A stretch of 64,000 nt of DNA from JBDHXE01 sp035445085 (GCA_035445085.1 DAOMQA010000005.1:62001-126000), one strand, 5' to 3'; counted from the first letter of the stretch, positions 26,054-34,921 are shown. Program-made: numbers and translations. The notes: generated by a model not told the origin, from the letters alone.

Positions 26054-27275
26054 AGGCTTCTATCATATTTGCTTGTTCATAAAACATTGGATAAGACTTA
26101 TTAACACAAGTCTCAACTTTTAATTGCATCTGTGGATTAATTAATTTATAAGCTATCGCATAGCTCATTGCAAGACGGTGGTCATTTTTACAGTCAAGTT
26201 GGCAATATTTTAGGTTCATCGTATTAATTTGCAAACTGTTGCTTTTGTAACTTAAATTGGCTCCCAACTTATTATAAGAACTAATTAGTTCATTTAACCT
26301 ATCGCTTTCTTTAAATTTTAGCCTTTCTACATTTCGTATAATACATGCTTTATTTGTATATAACGCTAACGGCACTAAAGCCGGGACTAAATCGGGGCAG
26401 TCTTCAGCATCAAAATCAAAACCCGTTAATATTGCTTTTTCAATAACTAATAAATCATCTATAATATTGACTTTACCATTAATATCTTTTAATAATTTGA
26501 TTATAATACTATCGCTTTGAGTAGAATTTATATTTAAGTTTGAAAAAGTAGCTTTTCCCAATAAAGATGCCATTATTATTAAATTTGCAGCGCCGGACCA
26601 ATCTCCTTCAATATTGATATGACTTAAATCTACTATGCTTTTATTTATTAACGTTATGCTTCGATAATTCATATTTTTATACTCAAAGCCAAACAATGCT
26701 AATATATCCATAGTCAAGTCAATATATTGTTTACTATTAGGATTAATTATTTCAAGAATAAACTCACTATAATACGCTTGTAAAAATAGCAAAGCAGTAG
26801 CATATTGAGAGCTAATTTCGCAACTTACCGATATTTTATTAATGTGGCGATTATTAATAGAAGGGTAAAACTCTAAGTAAGTGCCATAAATATTAATCTC
26901 TTTTCCAAACTGATTAAAGATATTATAAAGTTCCTTCAAATCTCTTTCATACACCCTTCTATCATAATCTATTCTAATAGGAGCAGTTTCAAACATCAAA
27001 ATAATAGGCAATACCCTTGCAGCAAAACCAGAACTTTTAATATTTAATTTATAAAATTCCTTGTGGCTACGTGGTCTATCATTTATCAATAGGGCATCTT
27101 TTTGTAATTTAATTGAATAACCTAATTTGAGGAAACAATCAATTATGACCAAATTATCATCGGAGTACGTAAAATTATTAATTATCAACATCTTGCCGTC
27201 TAAAATAGCAGCAATCAATACCCTTTGAAAGTAGCTTTTATTGGAGCTCACATTAATAATTTGCTTATATGACAT
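26046..27275 (-). CDS. aroA: EPSP synthase (3-phosphoshikimate 1-carboxyvinyltransferase), divergent
   Basis: Sixth step of the pathway: transfer of enolpyruvate from PEP to shikimate-3-phosphate. The 409-residue protein is compact. Recognisable elements are the N-terminal lysine loop SSNKSYFQRVLIAAI, CPDLVPALVPLALY, ERLKFKESDRLNELISSY and KNDHRLAMSYAIAY. The normally invariant LGNAGTAMRPL block is replaced by KSSGFAARVLPIIL, so the active-site loop has diverged. Position between aroE-aroK and aroC confirms the identity. It overlaps both neighbours, by 11 and 8 bases. Confidence 0.9.
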   Translation of the reverse strand: MSYKQIINVSSNKSYFQRVLIAAILDGKMLIINNFTYSDDNLVIIDCFLKLGYSIKLQKDALLINDRPRSHKEFYKLNIKSSGFAARVLPIILMFETAPIRIDYDRRVYERDLKELYNIFNQFGKEINIYGTYLEFYPSINNRHINKISVSCEISSQYATALLFLQAYYSEFILEIINPNSKQYIDLTMDILALFGFEYKNMNYRSITLINKSIVDLSHINIEGDWSGAANLIIMASLLGKATFSNLNINSTQSDSIIIKLLKDINGKVNIIDDLLVIEKAILTGFDFDAEDCPDLVPALVPLALYTNKACIIRNVERLKFKESDRLNELISSYNKLGANLSYKSNSLQINTMNLKYCQLDCKNDHRLAMSYAIAYKLINPQMQLKVETCVNKSYPMFYEQANMIEAYE

Positions 27276-28479
27276 AATTCTGTATTTCTTTGGCTAATAA
27301 ATCAACTGTTTCATTAAAATTTTCATTCAATACGACTAAATCGGAATTTGAGAAATAAGTATCTACTCTATTTTCATATAATTCTATATACTTAGCATAA
27401 TCTTTTAATAATGGCCTATCTGTGTTTTGTATTCTTTTAAATGAATTTTCTAAATATGACACTACCCATATTCTATATGTATTCTTCTTAAGAATATTTA
27501 TTTGCCCAGAGGAGCTAAGAATGCCTGCACCCGTAGCGATAATATTACAATTAGTAAAGTCTATTTCTTCTAGAACAGATTGTTCCATTTTCCTAAATTG
27601 GTCTTCGCCTTTTTGCTGGAATATATTACTTATGTCGCCATATCTCATTACAATCTGCTCATCAATATCAATATAATTAAATGATAATCTCTTAGCAATT
27701 GCCTTCGCTAATGTGGTCTTGCCAGCGCCCATAAATCCTAGCAAGGCAATCGAATTGTATTTTTTACTCTTAATTGAATTAACTTCTTTTGAGCGGGCTT
27801 TTGGATAATAATATTCAAACGATTTTATAGCTTGAGCAATTAACCACATCTCGCCGCTAATATATTTACAATTCAATAATTTATCTCCAAATACATCTAT
27901 CTGATAAATCAAGTCAATTATAAGTTTATTTTCAATTTTCAACCCATCTTCCAAATAAGATTTAGTATGTGGTATTGTATTAATTATTATTTCATAATTA
28001 TTAATTACCTTGTTAATATCTGTTATATTTAGTAGGCTTTGAATATAATATAATTGTGTTTTTTTATGCTCTGGATTTCTTAGAATTATATCATATAATA
28101 TTTGCTTATCTCTTAGGATACTGATAATATTTTTTGCTGACTCTCCACCTCCAATTATTAACACCGTACTATTATTTATTTTCAATGAGTTAATTAATTC
28201 TATAAAGTGTTCGTTATCTGTATTATAATAGGAATTTCCTCTATCGGAATTATATACCGTATTTATACTCCCTCTGTTTGGGAAAGTACCTTTCAATGGA
28301 GACGTAAGATTAAATCCATCCAGCTTTAGAATAGAATTCATTATAGAAATTTCTTGAATATCACGTGCTAATACTCTTGTATAATAGGCAGTTATATTAT
28401 TTTCTTGAAATAATGTATTGTAAATATCTGGTGATTTACTATGCGAAATTGGGCTACCGAAAACAGCAAATCTATCCAT
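27265..28479 (-). CDS. Fused shikimate dehydrogenase-shikimate kinase (AroE-AroK)
   Basis: One 404-residue protein covering pathway steps four and five. Residues about 1-230 are a compact AroE: FAVFGSPISHSKSPDIYN, the catalytic lysine in GFNLTSPLKGTF, the aspartate in YYNTDNEHF and the NADP-loop VLIIGGGESAKNI. Residues about 240-404 are a kinase with Walker A GFMGAGKTTLAKAI, YIDIDEQIV, the RKME arginine and TGAGI. AroE is about 40 residues shorter than usual. A single reading frame runs through the joint with no stop. One base separates it from aroD upstream. Confidence 0.92.
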   Translation of the reverse strand: MDRFAVFGSPISHSKSPDIYNTLFQENNITAYYTRVLARDIQEISIMNSILKLDGFNLTSPLKGTFPNRGSINTVYNSDRGNSYYNTDNEHFIELINSLKINNSTVLIIGGGESAKNIISILRDKQILYDIILRNPEHKKTQLYYIQSLLNITDINKVINNYEIIINTIPHTKSYLEDGLKIENKLIIDLIYQIDVFGDKLLNCKYISGEMWLIAQAIKSFEYYYPKARSKEVNSIKSKKYNSIALLGFMGAGKTTLAKAIAKRLSFNYIDIDEQIVMRYGDISNIFQQKGEDQFRKMEQSVLEEIDFTNCNIIATGAGILSSSGQINILKKNTYRIWVVSYLENSFKRIQNTDRPLLKDYAKYIELYENRVDTYFSNSDLVVLNENFNETVDLLAKEIQNYVI

Positions 28480-28480
28480 A

Positions 28481-29122
28481 TCAGTCTACACTTAAACTAA
28501 AATATTCTCCAATATCTAATTGGCTTGTATTTATTCTTACTTGATTTCCAATAGCAGCATAGTTTAAAGGGCAACCATTTATATAAGCATGTACTCTACT
28601 AAATTTCCCAAAGTTACCAGTACAAAATATAGCGATATTTCCAGAGTTGTAATTTAATACATCCTTTATTTTATCATAATCCTCATAATTATCAACATCT
28701 TCAATAACTATTTTAATATAATCTACTTGAATATTAGCTAAAAATTGAATATACTTGTTTATATCATGTTTGTTGAAATCTTGATACTTAAAATGATTTG
28801 AGGCAATAAACTTTGTACTTTTAAAACGGTCATCTTGCTTTAAATCTATTAAATTAGAATAATCCCAATTATAATCAAAATCTAAGTACTTTACCTTTTG
28901 ATTTAAAGCAAAAAGTAGTTGCTCTCTAATATTGGCAAATGTTCCTTTGACTGTAAAGATTGGGTATTTAATTTGTTGAAATAAATAATCTAATTCATCG
29001 AAAGTAAATTGACATAAGTCTTGCCTTATCTCTATATGACTATATAAGTTAGACAACTTTATTAATCTATTAAAATCTGATAAATTATAGCTAATGAAGA
29101 CCATAATATCTTGCCAAATCAT
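28481..29122 (-). CDS. aroD: Type I 3-dehydroquinate dehydratase
   Basis: Third pathway step, forming 3-dehydroshikimate through a Schiff base. The 213-residue TIM barrel shows HIEIRQDLCQF (substrate-binding Glu/Arg), KYLDFDYN, the catalytic histidine in FIASNHFKYQ, the Schiff-base lysine in YIKIVIED and the substrate-binding FGKFSRVHAYINGCPLNYAA. The sequence is divergent, but the order of catalytic residues is right. The ATG at 29122 overlaps aroB by 32 bases; an internal ATG at 29104 would reduce this to 14, and either could be the true start. Confidence 0.85.
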   Translation of the reverse strand: MIWQDIMVFISYNLSDFNRLIKLSNLYSHIEIRQDLCQFTFDELDYLFQQIKYPIFTVKGTFANIREQLLFALNQKVKYLDFDYNWDYSNLIDLKQDDRFKSTKFIASNHFKYQDFNKHDINKYIQFLANIQVDYIKIVIEDVDNYEDYDKIKDVLNYNSGNIAIFCTGNFGKFSRVHAYINGCPLNYAAIGNQVRINTSQLDIGEYFSLSVD

Positions 29123-30095
29123 TGAATGAAACTTTAATTACTTCAGATTTTCCAATTTCAAGGATATTTATTAAGTCAATTATTCCGTTGTTTGCCTTTT
29201 TATCATTAGATAGTTGCTCCTTATGTATAGTCAAAGAGATTTTAGATTTATTAAATATTCTGTATCTTTTTAATATATCTATATAATTATCAATGAGTTG
29301 AGTATTTGTATTGAACAAGTATTGCAGGAATCTTAATTCTTCAACTGCTCCGTATGATATTGCAATTCCATGTGGTATTTTATTATTTAACTCTATTATA
29401 TGCCCAATAGTATGACCAAAATTCAACACCTTCCTCATGTTATTATCATAGAAGTCGGCTTCAACAATCTTGTTTTTAGTTTTAATTGCTTCATTTATTA
29501 TATAATGGTAATTATCATTATAGTTCTTATAATTATTACTAAGATAATTGAATAATTCATAATTAGAAGTCATTGATATTTTAATAAGTTCCCCAATTCC
29601 GCTAAGAATATCTTTTTGCTTTAAAGTTTGCAAAATATCAGTATCTATAAAAATATGTTCAGGTGATTTAAAGGTACCTATTGTATTTTTGATACCTCTA
29701 TGATTTATCCCAGTCTTTGCCCCATGAGCAGCATCAACCATAGCCAATAACGTAGTAGGCACTAATATATGTTTCACGCCGCGCTTATATACCGAAGCAA
29801 CAAAGCCTGTAATATCGCATACTATACCTCCACCAATGCCAACAATACTCGTATTTCTGCTAAAGTTTTTAGAAAGCATAAATTCAATAATTTTACTCAC
29901 TACAATTAATGATTTATTCTTTTCAGTGCTACTAATCACTATCTTACTATTTTGCGGAATATCTAAGTTATAATATTTTTCGATATTCTTATCAATAATA
30001 TAAAAATTATTAGATTCATATTGACGCACTATCTCATTGATATTTAGGAATATTACATCTGGTGATTTAAATAATATGATATTATTATTGTGCAT
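29091..30095 (-). CDS. aroB: 3-dehydroquinate synthase
   Basis: Second pathway step, cyclising DAHP to 3-dehydroquinate with NAD and a metal ion. The 334-residue sequence has SIVGIGGGIVCDITGFVAS, the LVPTTLLAMVDAAHGAKTGI block, LSGIGELIKISM and the metal ligands in LNFGHTIGHIIE and HGIAISYGAV. It starts inside the end of the chorismate mutase-DAHP synthase gene (11-base overlap) and overlaps aroD downstream, consistent with coupled translation. Confidence 0.95.
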   Translation of the reverse strand: MHNNNIILFKSPDVIFLNINEIVRQYESNNFYIIDKNIEKYYNLDIPQNSKIVISSTEKNKSLIVVSKIIEFMLSKNFSRNTSIVGIGGGIVCDITGFVASVYKRGVKHILVPTTLLAMVDAAHGAKTGINHRGIKNTIGTFKSPEHIFIDTDILQTLKQKDILSGIGELIKISMTSNYELFNYLSNNYKNYNDNYHYIINEAIKTKNKIVEADFYDNNMRKVLNFGHTIGHIIELNNKIPHGIAISYGAVEELRFLQYLFNTNTQLIDNYIDILKRYRIFNKSKISLTIHKEQLSNDKKANNGIIDLINILEIGKSEVIKVSFNDLARYYGLH

Positions 30096-31122
30096 ACTTA
30101 ATTTCGTCTAAGAAGGTAATAATGTGATTTAAAGTTTTATAATTAATAGTTTGCTTTGCATCAACAATAGATTCTTGAGGATTAAAGTGCGTTTCTATCA
30201 TCAAACCATCGGCACCAAGCTGTAAGGCAGCCTTTGATATATCTTCGACGTAGTCGGCATTACCAGTAGAGTGCGAAGGATCGAATATTACTTTCAGTTT
30301 CGTTATATTTTTAAGTTCACGTATAGAGGCTAAATCTGGAGTAAATCTAAGGTTAGAGTCAATCTGCTCAAATGTTCTAATGCCTCTCAAGCATAGCAAC
30401 ACCTCTTGCCCTTCTTTCAATATGTATTCCGCAGCATATATAAATTCCTTTATTGTTGCATTGAAATTACGCTTTAAGATTATAGGCTTTTTGTTCTTTT
30501 GGTTGATTTCTGCAATATCTTTTAATAATTGGTATGAAAACATATTTTTGCTACCAATTTGTATTATATCTATATCATTATAATGTTGCAATAGCTGTTG
30601 AGACGACATAACTTCCGTTACCATATTCATATTATAATACTTAGCAGCGTCTCTTAAATATTGAACACCTATACTTCCTAACCCTTGAAAATCATTTGGT
30701 GAAGTACGAGGTTTGAAAGCCCCACCTCTTAAGTATTTAATATTTAATTGCGATAAGTCCTTGGCAATACTAAAAATCTGTTCTTCCGACTCAACGCTAC
30801 AAGGTCCAGCTATTATAAAAGGTAGTTTGCTTTTCTCAATTGTTTCTTGATTGGTCTTTTCAATTTCTTGATAATACTTTAATTTGGAGTAATATAAGAT
30901 ACTTGAGTATACTTTCTTAATTTCATCTTGGTTTATTTTATCTTTGAATTTATCGATTAAAGAATTTATCAATAAATATTCACGTTCTTTATCTAAAACG
31001 TCTAACCCGTTATCTAACTTACACCTAATAATATCATCTGAAAGTAAATTTCTTTGAATAATAAGCTGAAGTATCTCATCATCTATTCTATCAATCTCTT
31101 TCCTATTATTTTCTACAAACAT
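30085..31122 (-). CDS. Chorismate mutase-DAHP synthase fusion
   Basis: First pathway step, fused to a chorismate-using enzyme. Residues about 1-85 form an AroQ-type chorismate mutase helix bundle (RKEIDRIDDEILQLIIQRN). Residues about 98-345 are class I-beta DAHP synthase: FIIAGPCSVESEEQIFSIA, RGGAFKPRTSPNDFQGLG, IQIGSKNMFSYQLL, VIFDPSHSTGNADYV and DGLMIETHFNP. In this family the mutase domain doubles as a sensor for feedback by prephenate or chorismate. First gene of the aro operon; a possible -7 element lies 29 bases upstream. Confidence 0.94.
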   Translation of the reverse strand: MFVENNRKEIDRIDDEILQLIIQRNLLSDDIIRCKLDNGLDVLDKEREYLLINSLIDKFKDKINQDEIKKVYSSILYYSKLKYYQEIEKTNQETIEKSKLPFIIAGPCSVESEEQIFSIAKDLSQLNIKYLRGGAFKPRTSPNDFQGLGSIGVQYLRDAAKYYNMNMVTEVMSSQQLLQHYNDIDIIQIGSKNMFSYQLLKDIAEINQKNKKPIILKRNFNATIKEFIYAAEYILKEGQEVLLCLRGIRTFEQIDSNLRFTPDLASIRELKNITKLKVIFDPSHSTGNADYVEDISKAALQLGADGLMIETHFNPQESIVDAKQTINYKTLNHIITFLDEIKYAQ

Positions 31123-31150
31123 TTTCTCAATTTATTACAATAAAAAACAA

Positions 31151-31158
31151 CAAATTTA
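31151..31158 (-). promoter_or_regulatory. Possible Bacteroidota-type -7 element upstream of aro operon
   Basis: Read on the minus strand, the octamer TAAATTTG matches the Bacteroidota -7 consensus TAnnTTTG and lies 29 bases before the first codon of the operon. I do not find a clear TTG-type -33 element at the expected distance, so this is only a candidate. Confidence 0.3.
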
Positions 31159-31204
31159 CATCATTTAGAGTAATTTTTTACTAAATATTATAAGGAATTT
31201 AAAA

Positions 31205-31486
31205 TTGTCTACTATAAATAAGAAATTCGAGACGAAGGCAACGGCTACCGAGATGAAGCATTATATTGATACAACCGTATTAACTAACTCTGTTATAAAA
31301 AGTGTTTTAGAGCAAGCAAGTTGGAGCGGCAATACTTTATATGCAAGTTCTAAGTTAGGGAAAGGGACAATTAAGTTAAGTGATAACTTAGTTGAAATAG
31401 ATATTGAACTAACGCTCTTTGGTAGCTTTGCTAAAAAGTCATTAGAAGCTACCTTAGATAAAGAATTTAAACGCTTGAAGCCTTAA
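31205..31486 (+). CDS. Polyhydroxyalkanoic acid system family protein (PHA_gran_rgn-like)
   Basis: A 93-residue protein starting at TTG 31205, preceded by AAGGAATTT as ribosome-binding site. It has the layout of the putative PHA-system family: an N-terminal charged helix, a central LYASSKLGKGTIKLSDNLVEIDIEL beta region (split here at the GKGTIKL turn) and a terminal helix with LEATLDKEFKRLKP. No PHA synthase or phasin gene is nearby, so a role in PHA granules is not established. It is convergent with the EamA gene; their last 20 bases overlap. Confidence 0.65.
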   Translation: MSTINKKFETKATATEMKHYIDTTVLTNSVIKSVLEQASWSGNTLYASSKLGKGTIKLSDNLVEIDIELTLFGSFAKKSLEATLDKEFKRLKP

Positions 31487-32354
31487 TTTTGATTTGCTGA
31501 ACCAGCATTCCTAAAATTATTAGCATTAAGCCTATTATTGATGTTAGCATAATCTCTTCTTTAAGAATCCAATGTATAAGAAACATTGATATTAAAGGAG
31601 AGAAATATATTATATTACCAATTTTAGCAGCATTGTCGCTATATTGTAGCGCTTTGAGCCAAGTAAAGAATGTAAGCCCCATTTCAAATAAGCCAATATA
31701 AAATGAAGATGTAAGCCCTTGATAATTAAAACTTATACTACTACCAGATATAACAATATATAAAATAGAATATAGCGTTCCAAAGAGGAAATTAAAAAAT
31801 AGCTTAAATGTATCATCATACTGTTTTTTTAGATTTATTACCCAATATGAACCCCATATTAGAGAACTGAAAATGGCTAAAAATATACCCAAATAGCTTA
31901 AATTATTGGATATTTCACCCTTTGACACGCTTATTATAATAATACCAATAAAACTAATTGTTAAGCCTACAAAATTGATTTTTTTTATCTTTTGCTTGAG
32001 TATAAAAAAAGCCAGTATAGAAACAACTATCACCCAAGAGTAATTAAGCGGCTGTGCAATTTGTGCTTGTAATCTATCATAGGCGGCAAAAAGAACTAAG
32101 TAGTATAGAAAAGGGTTTAGAAGTCCGAGCATACTAAAATATAATAAATCTTTTATTTTTAATAGCTTAAATTTATTAATTTTTTTCTGAAATATTATAA
32201 ACAAAAAGAAGACAATTGTAGAAGTAAGGGAAGACCAAAAAAGCATATTAATAATATCAAAATATTTTAGGCTAATTTTGAACGCCGTTGCTACAGTAGA
32301 CCACATTAAGACAGTCAAAATTCCAAAAAAATAAGCTTTACTTTTATTAGTCAT
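31467..32354 (-). CDS. EamA/DMT-family transporter
   Basis: A 295-residue integral membrane protein with ten hydrophobic helices in two repeated halves (TVLMWSTVATAFKIS in the first, SLIWGSYWVINLKKQY in the second), as in EamA drug/metabolite exporters. The longest open frame begins at 32501, but those first 49 residues are antisense to xseA and untypical. The ATG at 32354 (MTNKSKAYFFG) starts right before the first helix and leaves a 42-base divergent gap to xseA. Substrate unknown. Confidence 0.88.
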   Translation of the reverse strand: MTNKSKAYFFGILTVLMWSTVATAFKISLKYFDIINMLFWSSLTSTIVFFLFIIFQKKINKFKLLKIKDLLYFSMLGLLNPFLYYLVLFAAYDRLQAQIAQPLNYSWVIVVSILAFFILKQKIKKINFVGLTISFIGIIIISVSKGEISNNLSYLGIFLAIFSSLIWGSYWVINLKKQYDDTFKLFFNFLFGTLYSILYIVISGSSISFNYQGLTSSFYIGLFEMGLTFFTWLKALQYSDNAAKIGNIIYFSPLISMFLIHWILKEEIMLTSIIGLMLIILGMLVQQIKIKASSV

Positions 32355-32396
32355 AATATTTAGATTGTTCCCAAAGATAATAATAATTATATAAAA

Positions 32397-33569
32397 ATGC
32401 TTACAATTTCTGAAATAACAAAACAAATTAAGAAAGTTTTGGAGTTCGAGATCGGTGAAATTGAAATAATCGGAGAAATATCCAATTATGTTCACCACCA
32501 ATCAGGACATAAGTATTTTGCTTTAAAAGATAGCAACGCACAGATTAGCGCTGTAATGTGGGGAAGCACGAAGATTAATTTTATTCCTAAAAATGGGATG
32601 AAGGTTTGTGTAAAGGGTAATTTAGAAGTTTATCCTCCACAAGGAAGATACCAAATAATTTGCAAAAGAATGTTGCCTGCAGGAGAAGGCGATCTATATT
32701 TGGCTTTTGAAGCTCTTAAGCTCAAGTTAATGGAGCAAGGCTATTTTGATAATAATAGAAAACGCCCTATCCCTGTATTGCCTCTCAGAGTAGGAGTTTC
32801 TACCTCTCCTACTGGTGCAGCCATTCAAGATATCATTACAACAATTGGAAGAAGAAATAAATTAATTGAGATTTATTTTAGGCCTACTCTGGTTCAAGGG
32901 GATGGTTCGGCGGAAGACATTGTCAAAGCTATTAAGGAACTCAATAAACTAAATTGTGATGTTATAATAATTGGCAGGGGCGGTGGCTCTATCGAAGATT
33001 TATGGTCGTATAATACTGAAATTGTGGCCGACGCCATATATAATTCTCAAACTCCTATAATTAGTGCAGTCGGTCATGAAAGTGATTTTACAATTTCCGA
33101 TTTTGTAGCTGATTTTCGTTCATCAACTCCAACGGCAGGAGCAGAAGCAGTTAGTACTATTACTGTAGACGATATTCTAAACTTCTTAAGCACTTCATCA
33201 AAGACTATAGAAACATCTCTACGCCAGAAGATAGCTTATTATAGAGACTATTTAGAAGGTAATGTAGGCAATAATTTAAGCAGAGTAATTAAAGAAAAAC
33301 TTAATTATTATAAACAATTTCTTGATTATAAATCCAGCTATTTAAATTCTATTAGCAATAATATACTAAATAATAAAACAAAAGAATTAGCTTACTTAAG
33401 TCTTAGATTAAAATCAAACGATCCATTATTACCTTTGAATAAAGGCTATTCATTATTAAAAAGTCAAGATAGGTTTATAGATAATAGTCAAAGTTTAGAT
33501 GATTTTGATGAAATCGAAATAATTAGAAAGAATGAACATAAATTAGTTAAACTTAATGAAAGAAGATAA
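32397..33569 (+). CDS. xseA: Exodeoxyribonuclease VII large subunit
   Basis: Catalytic subunit of ExoVII, which degrades single-stranded DNA from both ends into oligonucleotides. The 390-residue protein has an N-terminal OB-fold (IEIIGEISNYVHHQSGHKYF, split by the usual loop), a central nuclease region with RVGVSTSPTGAAIQDI, IIIGRGGGSIEDLWSYN and SAVGHESDFTISDFVADFRSS, and a C-terminal coiled coil. It is followed 2 bases later by xseB. Length is at the short end for the family. Confidence 0.95.
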   Translation: MLTISEITKQIKKVLEFEIGEIEIIGEISNYVHHQSGHKYFALKDSNAQISAVMWGSTKINFIPKNGMKVCVKGNLEVYPPQGRYQIICKRMLPAGEGDLYLAFEALKLKLMEQGYFDNNRKRPIPVLPLRVGVSTSPTGAAIQDIITTIGRRNKLIEIYFRPTLVQGDGSAEDIVKAIKELNKLNCDVIIIGRGGGSIEDLWSYNTEIVADAIYNSQTPIISAVGHESDFTISDFVADFRSSTPTAGAEAVSTITVDDILNFLSTSSKTIETSLRQKIAYYRDYLEGNVGNNLSRVIKEKLNYYKQFLDYKSSYLNSISNNILNNKTKELAYLSLRLKSNDPLLPLNKGYSLLKSQDRFIDNSQSLDDFDEIEIIRKNEHKLVKLNERR

Positions 33570-33571
33570 AA

Positions 33572-33769
33572 ATGAAATTTGAAGATAAAATTAAATTGAT
33601 AGAAGAAATTGTAAATTCGTTAGAGAATAAAGAATTATCAATGGATGACATGCTAAGCAAATATGAGCAAGGCACTTTACTTGTAAATGAATGTAGAGAA
33701 TATATAAATCAAGCTGAACAAAAATTCATAAATATAAATGAAAAGTTTAATGACAATCAGGTTATTTAA
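33572..33769 (+). CDS. xseB: Exodeoxyribonuclease VII small subunit
   Basis: A 65-residue helical partner of XseA. The pattern KFEDKIKLIEEIVNSLENKE, LSMDDMLSKYEQGTLLVNEC and a second helix with INQAEQKF is characteristic. The subunit wraps the XseA coiled coil. It starts 2 bases after the xseA stop and is surely co-transcribed. A Lys/Asn-rich tail follows the conserved core. Confidence 0.93.
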   Translation: MKFEDKIKLIEEIVNSLENKELSMDDMLSKYEQGTLLVNECREYINQAEQKFININEKFNDNQVI

Positions 33770-33812
33770 AATTGTTATTTTTGTAGTTTATTTTTAATCA
33801 ACAAATATAAGT

Positions 33813-34895
33813 ATGTACGATAAAGTATTGTCGATTTTGGAAAGATTTTCTAAAGTTGAAGAAAGTTTAAATAACCCAGACATTATGAACGATGTAAAGC
33901 AATATCGTGAAATAAATAGGGAATATAAGAATTTAAAGAAAATTGCGGATATAGCAATAAAGTACAAAAAGAACTATGAGGATTTAGAATCTAATAAAGA
34001 GTTAGTAAAGGACAAGAACATAGAGTCAGAGCTAAGAGATATGGCTTATGAAGAGATAGAGCTTTTAACTCAAGTTTTAGAAGATATAGAAAGCGAACTT
34101 CGTATTTTACTTATTCCAAAAGATCCAAACGACTTAAAAAATTGTATTATGGAAATAAGGGCTGGTACTGGTGGTGATGAAGCTGGTATTTTTGCTGGTG
34201 ATTTATTTAGAATGTACCAACGGTTTGCAGATAAGAAAGGTTTTCAAATTGAAATCATTGATTTTAATGAAAGTGAAAAAGGCGGTTTTAAAGAAGTTAT
34301 ATTTTCAATTGCTGGCGATGATGTTTTTGGATTAATGAAGTTTGAAAGTGGCGTTCATAGGGTTCAGCGAGTACCCGAGACCGAAGCACAAGGCAGAGTC
34401 CACACTTCGGCTGCAACAGTGGCAGTATTGCCAGAAGCTGAAGACATTGATGTTGATATTAAAGAAGAAGATTTAAGAATTGATATTTATAGAGCAGGCG
34501 GTAAAGGCGGTCAAAACGTAAATAAGGTTGAAACTGCAGTACGTATGATTCATATTCCTTCCGGTATAGTTGTACAATGCCAAGAAGAACGTTCACAGCT
34601 TAAAAATAGAGAAAAAGCTATGAAAGTATTACGCTCTAGGCTTTATGAAATGGAATTAGAAAAGCAACAAAGTGAAATGTCATCAACTAGAAAATCAATG
34701 GTAAAGACTGGCGATAGATCCGAAAAAATCAGGACATATAATTACCCACAAAACCGTGTAACAGACCACAGATTAGAAGGTGAAGCTAAAAATTATAGCT
34801 TACAAGACGTTGTTTCTGGAGGCTTAGATGCTGTAATTGAGAACTTACAAATTGCAGAAAGAACAGAGTTATTAAATCAAGGTATCGGAGCTTAG
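33813..34895 (+). CDS. prfA: Peptide chain release factor 1
   Basis: Recognises UAA and UAG stop codons. The 360-residue protein has an N-terminal helical domain, the PxT anticodon-like tripeptide in HRVQRVPETEAQGRVHTSA, the GGQ loop in YRAGGKGGQNVNKVETAVR and a QEERSQLKNREKA switch region. Length is standard. No programmed frameshift is present (that occurs in RF2). The stop codon lies inside the loop of a strong hairpin at 34879-34910. Confidence 0.97.
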   Translation: MYDKVLSILERFSKVEESLNNPDIMNDVKQYREINREYKNLKKIADIAIKYKKNYEDLESNKELVKDKNIESELRDMAYEEIELLTQVLEDIESELRILLIPKDPNDLKNCIMEIRAGTGGDEAGIFAGDLFRMYQRFADKKGFQIEIIDFNESEKGGFKEVIFSIAGDDVFGLMKFESGVHRVQRVPETEAQGRVHTSAATVAVLPEAEDIDVDIKEEDLRIDIYRAGGKGGQNVNKVETAVRMIHIPSGIVVQCQEERSQLKNREKAMKVLRSRLYEMELEKQQSEMSSTRKSMVKTGDRSEKIRTYNYPQNRVTDHRLEGEAKNYSLQDVVSGGLDAVIENLQIAERTELLNQGIGA

Positions 34896-34910
34896 TAGCT
34901 ACGATACCTT
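34879..34910. terminator. Hairpin terminator containing the prfA stop codon
   Basis: AAGGTATCG at 34879-34887 pairs with CGATACCTT at 34902-34910. After one mismatch, AGCT 34889-34892 pairs with AGCT 34897-34900, leaving a 4-base loop that contains the prfA stop (34893-34895). It is placed between prfA and the convergent prkA stop at 34922, so it could stop transcripts from both sides. Confidence 0.75.
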
Positions 34911-34921
34911 ATATTTTCGAA

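Noticed and set aside
32355..32501. N-terminal extension of the EamA transporter
   Set aside because: It would be antisense to the xseA start, is rich in Phe/Asn/Ile without family similarity, and ATG 32354 precedes the first membrane helix properly.
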